52,555 nucleotides of DNA from Variovorax sp. YR752 (GTDB lineage Bacteria > Pseudomonadota > Gammaproteobacteria > Burkholderiales > Burkholderiaceae_C): positions 1 through 52,555 of the forward strand of contig CAMATD010000004.1 of the NCBI GenBank assembly GCA_945860785.1. The letters run 5' to 3'. A program made the translations under genes and the position numbers. This document shows positions 46,402 to 52,555 of this stretch, in pieces. Numbering within the stretch: the first letter of the stretch is position 1; every line of letters starts with the position of its first letter. The notes below the pieces were generated by a model. It searched no databases. It saw only the letters and a program-made list of their open reading frames with translations, and was not told where the DNA came from.

Positions 46402-47265
46402 TCACATCGCGCGAAACAGGTGGGCGTAGAGCCGGCTGACCGGAATCTTCTCGGACCGGCCGCGCAGGGTGAGATGCAGCTTGCCGGCCTCGTCGCGGTG
46501 CACCGATTCGATGGCCGCGCTGCGCACCACCACCGCGCGGTGCACCTGCCAGAAGATGTCGGGGTCGAGCTGGGCCACCAGCTGCTTGAGGGGCGTGCGG
46601 ATCAGGTATTCGTGCGTGGCGGTGAGCACGCGAAGGTATTTGTCGGTCGCCTCGAAATACAGCACCTCGTCGATAGGCACCATGCGCACGGTACTGCCGC
46701 CGGCGTCGCTGGCGGCAATCATCCGCAGCGGGGCGGGCGCTGCTGCCGCGGCGGGCATGGCTGCCCCGGCGCCGGCGGCGGTCAGCACCTGGCGCCATTG
46801 CGCGAGTGTTCGTTCAAGTGCCTCGTCGGCCACGGCGGGCGAGGGCGCAGGCTGTTGGGCCGCCAGCGCCTGCTGCAGCCGCGCCACCGTCTTGCGCAGG
46901 CGCTCAGGCTGCACGGGCTTGAGCACGTAGTCGATGGCCTGGGCCTCGAAGGCGCGCGCGGCGTATTCGTCGTAGGCGGTGACGAACACCAGCTGCGGCA
47001 TCGGCGCTTCGTCGGTGGGTCAGCTGTCGGCCAGTTCGGCGGCGGCGCCGAGGCCGTCGAGGCCGGGCATGCGGATGTCGAAGAACAGCACCTGCGGCAA
47101 CAGGCGAAGGGCTTCGCGCACGGCGCTGTGGCCGTCGCCGGCGGTGGCGACGATCTGCAGTTCGGGCCATGCGGCGGCCAGTTCGGCCCTGAGGGCTTGT
47201 GCCAGCAACGGCTCGTCTTCGGCAATGAGGGCGGTGGGGTTCATCGTTGTTGTCGTCGTGTTCAT
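46402..47265 (-). pseudogene. LytTR response regulator, interrupted by an in-frame TGA
   Basis: From ATG 47265, overlapping the kinase stop as ATGA, the receiver domain shows LIAEDEPLLAQALR, the phospho-acceptor Asp in FFDIRMPGLDG and GAAAELADS. A TGA at 47020-47022 follows, where relatives have Trp. The same frame then continues [26 protein letters not shown] (conserved Thr and Lys) and a C-terminal LytTR domain with [17 protein letters not shown] and [11 protein letters not shown]. Full length would be 287 residues. It is the response partner of the adjacent LytS-type kinase. Confidence 0.85.
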
Positions 47266-48335
47266 GCGGCCGCCGGCAGCGGAAAGCTCAGCGTGGCGCT
47301 GGTTCCGCCGTGGGGCGCCGCCGCAAGGCGCATCTGGCCCCGCACGCCGTACACCGTGGCGAGCCGCTCGCGCACCTGCTCGAGGCCGAACCCGCTGCTG
47401 CCTTCGGAAGGCGCCGCCGCATCGAGCCCGACGCCGGTGTCGCTCACCTCGATCACCAACCGGTCTGCCTCCTTGCGCGCGCGCACGGCGATCTCGCCGC
47501 CTTCGACCTTGGGCTCGAGTCCATGGCGGATGCTGTTCTCCACCAGCGGCTGCAGCAGCAGCGGCGGCACGGGCAGGTCGCGCAGTTCGTCCGGCAGGTC
47601 GAGCGTGTAGCGCAGGCGCTCGCCCATGCGCACCGACATCAGCTCGAGATAGTCGCCGAGCCGGTCGAACTCGGCCGAGAGCGGATGGGCCAGCGTGCGC
47701 GAGCCGCTCAGCGTCACGCGCAGGTAGCTGTTGAGGCGGTCGAGCATGGCCACGGCGCGCGGCGGGTCGATGGTGATCAGCACGCGCAGGTTGGCCAGCG
47801 TGTTGAAGAGCATGTGCGGCTCGAGCTGCGTCTCCAGCAGCTTGAGCCGCGCCTCGGTGGCGTTGCGCTGCGCCAGGTCGAGCTGGCTTTGCATGTGCTT
47901 GCTCTTGCCGAGGCTGAAGAAGTAGTAGCACATGCTGATGGTGGCGGCCAGCGTGATGATGATGATGGTCGAGGCCTTTTTGTGCACCCCGAAGCTGAGG
48001 AACTCGAGCAGAGGCGCGCCCACCCACGCATCGCCGATGGCGTTGCCGCCCAGAAAACCGATGGTGACGCCCAGGGCCACCAGGATGTAGCCCCAGGGTC
48101 CCTGCGGCCACAAAATCTCCTTGTGGCCGCTCAACAGCAACCGGCCCGTGTCGATGACGAGCCAACTGATCGTTCCTATCGACAGCGAATACACCATCTG
48201 CGACGCCCAACTGCCGTTGCCCGAGATGGCCAGCGCCGAACCGATGATGCAGCAGAAGGCGAGAGTGATCAGGCCATGCCGCAGCATGTTGCGGAAGTTC
48301 TCCGCACGAAACCGGGGTTGCGCTTCAGGACTCAC
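47262..48335 (-). CDS. LytS-type sensor histidine kinase
   Basis: 357 residues from GTG 48335, whose first bases overlap the preceding TGA stop as GTGA. About four membrane helices (residues 20-140) form the sensor; the kinase begins near residue 165 with ARLKLLETQLEPHMLFNTLANLR, containing the phospho-His. Motifs LLLQPLVENSIRHGLEP (N box) and DTGVGLD, SSGFGLEQVRERL (G boxes) are present. It overlaps both neighbours, so translation is coupled. The signal is unknown. An open frame extends upstream through the 2TM gene but is not the kinase N terminus. Confidence 0.87.
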   Translation of the reverse strand: MSPEAQPRFRAENFRNMLRHGLITLAFCCIIGSALAISGNGSWASQMVYSLSIGTISWLVIDTGRLLLSGHKEILWPQGPWGYILVALGVTIGFLGGNAIGDAWVGAPLLEFLSFGVHKKASTIIIITLAATISMCYYFFSLGKSKHMQSQLDLAQRNATEARLKLLETQLEPHMLFNTLANLRVLITIDPPRAVAMLDRLNSYLRVTLSGSRTLAHPLSAEFDRLGDYLELMSVRMGERLRYTLDLPDELRDLPVPPLLLQPLVENSIRHGLEPKVEGGEIAVRARKEADRLVIEVSDTGVGLDAAAPSEGSSGFGLEQVRERLATVYGVRGQMRLAAAPHGGTSATLSFPLPAAA

Positions 48336-48631
48336 CCACGCTCCCTGGCGTCCAATGCGCGGCGCTCGCGGTCCACGAGCCTGTCGTAGAAGCCGCCGCC
48401 GGGCGCCAGGAACCAGACCACCGCGCCATGGATCAGCAGGCCGAGGCCCCAGCCCATCAGCGGATACATCGCCCAGGTGTGGCCGCGCGAGGCCGACAGC
48501 GTGACCAGGCCGATGTTGACCAGCACGTAGACGAAGGCATGGATGTACCAGCCCATCTTGGCGCCGGCACGGCGGCGGGCGAGCTTTTCGATGTTGGGCA
48601 AGGAAGGGTTCGACGAAGGTGTGGGGTTCAT
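48332..48631 (-). CDS. 2TM domain-containing protein
   Basis: A 99-residue inner-membrane protein with two close helices, GWYIHAFVYVLVNIGLVTLSA and MYPLMGWGLGLLIHGAVVWFLA. The cytoplasmic end has FYDRLVDRERRALDARERG. It belongs to the 2TM family often found beside LytS/LytTR kinases and may modulate them. Its ATG (48631) overlaps the hydroxylase stop, and its stop overlaps the kinase GTG. Confidence 0.85.
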   Translation of the reverse strand: MNPTPSSNPSLPNIEKLARRRAGAKMGWYIHAFVYVLVNIGLVTLSASRGHTWAMYPLMGWGLGLLIHGAVVWFLAPGGGFYDRLVDRERRALDARERG

Positions 48632-49562
48632 GACAGCTCCTTGAATTGGACAGGAATGAAATCGGAGGTGGCCGGCTGTGGCGAAGGCGCTGCCGCAGCT
48701 CCTCGGTGGTCTCGCCGGGCCCATCGGGCCGCCAGCCCGGTGGCTTGACGAGGTAGCCCACGAACGCACGCACCGACCGCGCCGAGCGCAGGTCGCGCAG
48801 CAGCGCGCGCCAGTGCGTGAACTCGATCTCGAAGATGTTGTTCGAGGTGATCGGGTTCACCAGCCCGTAGCGGCAGGGCAGGTCGGCGCGTTCGGGAATG
48901 TAGGTGCCGAACAGCCGGTCGAACACGATCAGCACACCGCCGTAGTTGCCGTCCAGGTATTCGAGGTTCGAGGCGTGGTGCACGCGGTGGGCCGAAGGCG
49001 TGTTCAGGAACCATTCCAGCGGCCCGAGGCGCGGGATCCACGTCGCATGAATCCAGAACTGGTACAGCAGGTTCAGCGTGAGCATCAGCAGGATCACCTT
49101 CGGCGGCATGCCCAGGAGCGGCGCCAGCATGAAGAAGATCAGCGTGCCGGTGAGCCGGCCGGTCCAGCCGAAGCGGTAGGCGGCCGACAGGTTGAGCTGG
49201 TTCGGCGAATGGTGGATGGCGTGGGTGCACCAGAACCAGCGCACCCGGTGCGCCGCGCGGTGGTACCAGTAGTAGCAGAACTCCTGGCCGATGAAGCAGG
49301 CGACCCAGCCGGTCCAGTGGTCCATCGGCAGCGTGAAGAGGCGGTGGTTCCAGAACCAGTCCATGGCGCCGGTCCAGAAGGCCAGTGGCAGCAGCCAGCG
49401 CATCGGGTATTCGCGCACCAGGAAGTCGACCACCGAGACGCCGGACGCCTTCCAGTCGTAGCTGCGCCAGCCGTTGCGCCAGGAAAGCACCAGCGCCTCG
49501 GCGATGGAGGCGACCAGCACCACCGTGACAGAGATCTTGAGGATCAGAAAGAGCACGGTCAT
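48628..49562 (-). pseudogene. sterol desaturase/fatty acid hydroxylase family protein, apparent 3' frameshift
   Basis: From ATG 49562: membrane helices and the eight-histidine motifs YHRAAH, THAIHHS and HRVHHASN of the di-iron hydroxylase family, with an intact fold to about residue 280 (GYLVKPPGWRPDGPGETTEELRQRL). Near 48680-48700 the frame with this homology runs on, out of frame, through the 2TM gene and then into the kinase frame. The neighbouring frame gives PATSDFIPVQFKELS and a stop at 48628, overlapping the 2TM start as ATGA. A one-base frameshift near 48690 is therefore likely. The enzyme probably hydroxylates membrane lipids. Confidence 0.75.
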
Positions 49563-49595
49563 GGTGGTTCCTGGAAGCTGGGGCTGTTGGCGATC

Positions 49596-50117
49596 TTAGG
49601 CCGGGCGGACGCCGGTGGCGACAGCGTCCGTGGCAATCGCCAGCTTCCACAGGCGCACGGCGCGGGCCACGAAGATGCCGCTGAAGGCGCCGTACAGCAC
49701 GGGAATCGCAAGGGCGAAGCTGGCCTGCTGGCGCAGTTCGGGGTGCATGGCCAGGGCCGCGCCCACGACGTACTTGGTCAGGAAGATGCCCATCATCAGC
49801 ATCAGGGGCACGGCGCTGCCGGCCACGTGAAACTGGCGCGCTTGCGCGTCATAGCGCGTGGTGGCGGGCAGGGGGCGCTGGAGCACCAGCGCCATCAGCA
49901 CGACCGCGGCGGCCGCCCAGCCGAGCACGGCACCCAGCGAGTCGCCGAAGGCCGAGAGCACGCCGTAGACCGACAGGCCGCCCATGGCAATGGGCATCAG
50001 CGTGACCCGGGTGAGGCTCACGCTGTTCGACAGCAACTGCTTGGCACCGAGCCAGACGAGCAGCACGAAAACGGCGAACACCCACTTGGGGGTGTGAAGG
50101 ATGATTTGCATCAGCAT
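49596..50117 (-). CDS. hypothetical membrane protein
   Basis: A 173-residue protein with about five membrane helices, beginning MLMQIILHTPKWVFAVFVLLVWLGAKQLL and including ATTRYDAQARQFHVAGSAVP in a loop. I do not recognise a characterised family with confidence. It lies 33 bases upstream of the fatty-acid hydroxylase gene on the same strand and probably shares its transcript. Start ATG 50117. Confidence 0.7.
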   Translation of the reverse strand: MLMQIILHTPKWVFAVFVLLVWLGAKQLLSNSVSLTRVTLMPIAMGGLSVYGVLSAFGDSLGAVLGWAAAAVVLMALVLQRPLPATTRYDAQARQFHVAGSAVPLMLMMGIFLTKYVVGAALAMHPELRQQASFALAIPVLYGAFSGIFVARAVRLWKLAIATDAVATGVRPA

Positions 50118-50378
50118 GGTGGTTCTCCGATGGAAGGTGAAGAAAAGCTGGAAAAGGGGTGGCGGGGAATCGATGGAGCGGACTTTGCCGGCGCCGGTCC
50201 CCGCCGGCCACCGGCATGCGACGAAATGCAGGGTGGCGGCGCGAGCCGCATCCGGCCGGCGTGAATTGCAGCCGCCCGGCGGCAGCTTTACCGCCGCTTT
50301 ACGGCGCAGCAAACAGCGGGACTACCATTCGGCGCTGTACTCTAGGCCGCACCTCTGCACCCTTCGCACGCACTGCCC

Positions 50379-51839
50379 ATGGATCCTAAACACCCTCCGA
50401 GCCCCTGCCGCCCATCGTGTCGCCGACACATCCACCGGCGCGCCGGCGGCGCTGGGTCGGTGGCCTGTTGACTCTGCTGCTGCTCGCGGCGCTGGGAGGC
50501 GGTGCCTGGTACCTGATCCAGCGCGCGAAGACGCCGGTAGCGGGCCCGGGTGGCGCTGGTGGCCCGGCGGTCCGGTTGGAGGCGGAGGCCGGCAGGGTGG
50601 GGGCGGTGGGCGGGGCGGCGGTGGCGGGACCTCCAGCACGGTCGGCGTCGCCACGGCGCGGCAGGCCGACATTCCGGTGCAGCTCGAGGCCCTGGGCACG
50701 GTCACGCCGCTGGCCAACGTCACGGTGCAGCCGCAGGTGTCGGGCGTGCTCACGGCGGTGCTGTTCCAGGAAGGGTAGATGGTCAAGAAGGGCGACGTGC
50801 TCGCCACCATCGACCGCGCCAACGAAGATGCCGCCAAGCTCAACCTGACCTGGAGCCGCATCACCGCGCCGACGAGCGGGCGCATCGGCCTGCGACCGGT
50901 GGACGCGGGCAACTACATCTCGACCGGCAGCACCACCGGCGTGGCCGTCATCACGCAGATCGCGCCGATCGACGTCGAATTCGCGGTCCCGCAAGACAGG
51001 GTGCCCGAAATCCAGGACCGCCTGGCCCAGGGCGCGAAGCTCGACGCCACGGCCTTCGACCGCACGCGCACGCGCCAGCTCGCAAGGGGCATGTTCTCCA
51101 CGCTCGACAACCTGGTCGATACGCAGACCGGCACCGTCAAGTCGAAGGCGCTCTTCTCGAATGCCGACAGCGCACTGTTCCCGAACCAGTTCGTCAACCT
51201 GCGGTTGCTGCTGCGCACCATCAGAGCAGTGCGGTGGTGGTGCCGATCACGGCGCTGCGGCACGGGCCCAACGGCGAGTACGTCTATGTGCTGAACGAAG
51301 ACAGCACCGTCTCGCAGCGACCGGTGACGCGCGGCGATTCGAGCGTCGACAACGTGGCGATCATGTCGGGCCTGAAGGCCGGCGAACAGGTCGTGACCGA
51401 AGGCGGCGACCGACTGAAGGACGGCGCCCGGGTGCAGACCACGGCCGACCGGCCGGCCACACCGGCTTCGGGCGCCGCATCGGGCTCGCATCGCGGCGGA
51501 CGGCGGCAGGGCAGTGGCGGGCCGAGGGCCGACGCTTCGACCCCCGCGGCCACCCCTCCGGCGGCATCTTCCGGCCCTGCCGGTGCCGCAACGCCACCGC
51601 CGGCGGCGGCCCCCACTGCGCCCGCTGCAGCCGGCGCGCCTGCGGCTCCCGCGGCGCCGGCCGCCAAGCTCCCCACCGCCGAGCAGCGCCAGCGCATGCT
51701 CGATTCGGCCAAGAACGACCCCGCACAACTGGAACGCCGCAAGCGTTTTCTCGAAGCGCTGGACCGCGGCGACCCGGCCGCGCTGGAACGCTGGCAGCGC
51801 ATGTCGGAGGGGCGGGGTGACGACCGGCAAGGCCAATGA
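50379..51839 (+). pseudogene. mdtA: RND efflux periplasmic adaptor (MdtA-like), multiply disrupted and lacking its hairpin
   Basis: MDPKHPPSP at ATG 50379 is separated by a frameshift near 50405 from the membrane anchor RRRRWVGGLLTLLLLAALGGG. A second frameshift lies near 50560 in a Gly-rich linker. Then IPVQLEALGTVTPLANVTVQPQVSG is followed by a TAG (50776-50778, Gln CAG in relatives) before MVKKGDVLATID. The alpha-helical hairpin that normally follows is missing: ATIDRANEDAAKLNLTWSRITAPTSGRIGL runs straight into the lipoyl return strand. A third frameshift near 51225 precedes SSAVVVPITALRHG. A long Ala/Pro tail ends at 51839. Confidence 0.78.
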
Positions 51840-51894
51840 GCCGCCGGGCCGCTCCCAAGGGGGATGCCGCAGCTCGTAGCCCGGAGGCTTTCGA

Positions 51895-52555
51895 ATGAAT
51901 CCCTCACGTCCCTTCATCCTGCGACCGGTGGCGACCTCGCTGCTGATGGTCGCCATCGTGCTGGCGGACATGGTCGCGTTCCGCTTCCTGCCGCTGTCGG
52001 CACTGCCGCAGGTCGACTACCCGACCATCCAGGTCCAGACGCTCTACCCCGGCGGCAGCCCCGAGGTGATGAGCAACACCGTCACCGCGCCGCTGGAGCG
52101 CCAGTTCGGCCAGATGTCGGGGCTCGACCGCATGAGCTCGACCAGCGCCGCGGGCGTGTCGATCATCACGCTGCAGTTCTCGCTCGGCCAGACGCTCGAC
52201 GTGGCCGAGCAGGAAGTGCAGGCCGCCATCAACGCCGGCGGCTCGCTGCTGCCGGCCGACCTGCCCGCGCCGCCGGTGTACGCCAAGGTCAACCCGGCCG
52301 ACGCGCCGGTGCTGACGATGGCCATCACCTCGGACACGCTGCCGCTCACCGAGGTGCAGAACCTCGTCAACACGCAGCTCGCGCAGAAGATCAGCCAGGT
52401 CTCGGGCGTGGGGCTGGTGTCGCTCAGCGGCGGGCAGCGCCCGGCCGTGCGCATCCAGGCCAACACGCAGGCGCTGGCCGCCAACGGCATCGGCCTCGAC
52501 ACCCTGCGCACCGCCATCAGCGCGGCCAACTCCAACGGCGCCAAGGGCAGCTTCG
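51895..52555 (+). CDS. mdtB: RND efflux inner-membrane permease, MdtB type (3'-partial)
   Basis: Starts at ATG 51895 with a GGAGG site and runs past the window end (220 residues visible). It opens [24 protein letters not shown] (first membrane helix), then [19 protein letters not shown], the porter-domain [17 protein letters not shown] and [25 protein letters not shown], closely matching MdtB. It lies 55 bases after the adaptor gene, as in mdtABC operons. It would drive proton-coupled export of drugs or other compounds. Intact as far as visible, unlike its adaptor. Confidence 0.93.
   Translation, partial: MNPSRPFILRPVATSLLMVAIVLADMVAFRFLPLSALPQVDYPTIQVQTLYPGGSPEVMSNTVTAPLERQFGQMSGLDRMSSTSAAGVSIITLQFSLGQTLDVAEQEVQAAINAGGSLLPADLPAPPVYAKVNPADAPVLTMAITSDTLPLTEVQNLVNTQLAQKISQVSGVGLVSLSGGQRPAVRIQANTQALAANGIGLDTLRTAISAANSNGAKGSF

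Noticed and set aside
47262-49562. A 766-codon frame apparently fusing the fatty-acid hydroxylase to the histidine kinase
   Set aside because: The middle third runs out of frame through the 2TM gene and has no homology; separate overlapping genes explain it better.

Overview
The window is a GC-rich chromosomal segment from a betaproteobacterium, most likely a Comamonadaceae member close to Variovorax. The support is indirect. There are three Bug-type periplasmic binding proteins, short GCTAT...ATAGC intergenic palindromes of a kind I recall from this family, and a mix of aromatic and fatty-acid catabolic genes with LysR, IclR, TetR and MerR regulators. I see no rRNA, tRNA, CRISPR array, prophage or transposase gene.

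Layout. 1-6.2 kb: a broken tannase/feruloyl-esterase gene, a Fur-family regulator, a Bug protein, small housekeeping enzymes and gshA. 6.4-8.4 kb: an aldo/keto reductase divergent from a LysR regulator. 8.5-17.5 kb: two leftward catabolic operons around an IclR gene. The first is SDR, NIPSNAP, hmgA and Bug; the second is hydrolase, enoyl-CoA hydratase, Bug and hydrolase. A TetR gene follows. 17.7-23.9 kb: a second tannase-family lipoprotein gene coupled to an ABC solute-binding protein, then acyl-CoA ligase, SDR and GST genes. 24-31 kb: a single-domain response regulator, an SDR, a MerR/epoxide-hydrolase unit, HPF and CBS proteins, a YlqF-type GTPase and a Crp-like regulator. 31.2-33.4 kb: a DUF1772 protein, a Zur-like regulator, and a remnant of the alternative ribosomal protein L36 joined to a truncated DUF4139 gene. 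33.6-43.6 kb: thioesterase, acyltransferase, LytTR protein, amtB, metallo-beta-lactamase-fold protein, Fic protein, aspartoacylase-like enzyme, a membrane-anchored Mrr-like nuclease, an M23 peptidase and RluE. 43.6-52.6 kb: lipoprotein, glnS, a PXPV-repeat protein, an overlapping four-gene unit (fatty-acid hydroxylase, 2TM protein, LytS-type kinase, LytTR regulator), and an MdtA/MdtB-like RND efflux system running off the end.

About a dozen of roughly 58 genes carry single-base frameshifts or internal stops. Housekeeping genes (gshA, glnS, ylqF, amtB, rluE) are intact. This is either gene decay or residual sequence error, and sequence alone cannot separate the two. All six internal stops can be explained by one C-to-T or G-to-A change.

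Most interesting structures: (1) two copies of a 111-bp element whose 44-bp core is perfectly inverted relative to its conserved arms, both in convergent intergenic gaps; (2) a probable deletion junction that fuses the start of a Fur/Zur-controlled L36 paralogue to a truncated DUF4139 gene; (3) two identical-geometry palindromes at the start of an autoinhibited Fic gene that encodes its own C-terminal winged helix; (4) a tightly overlapping lipid-hydroxylase and LytS/LytTR signalling operon.
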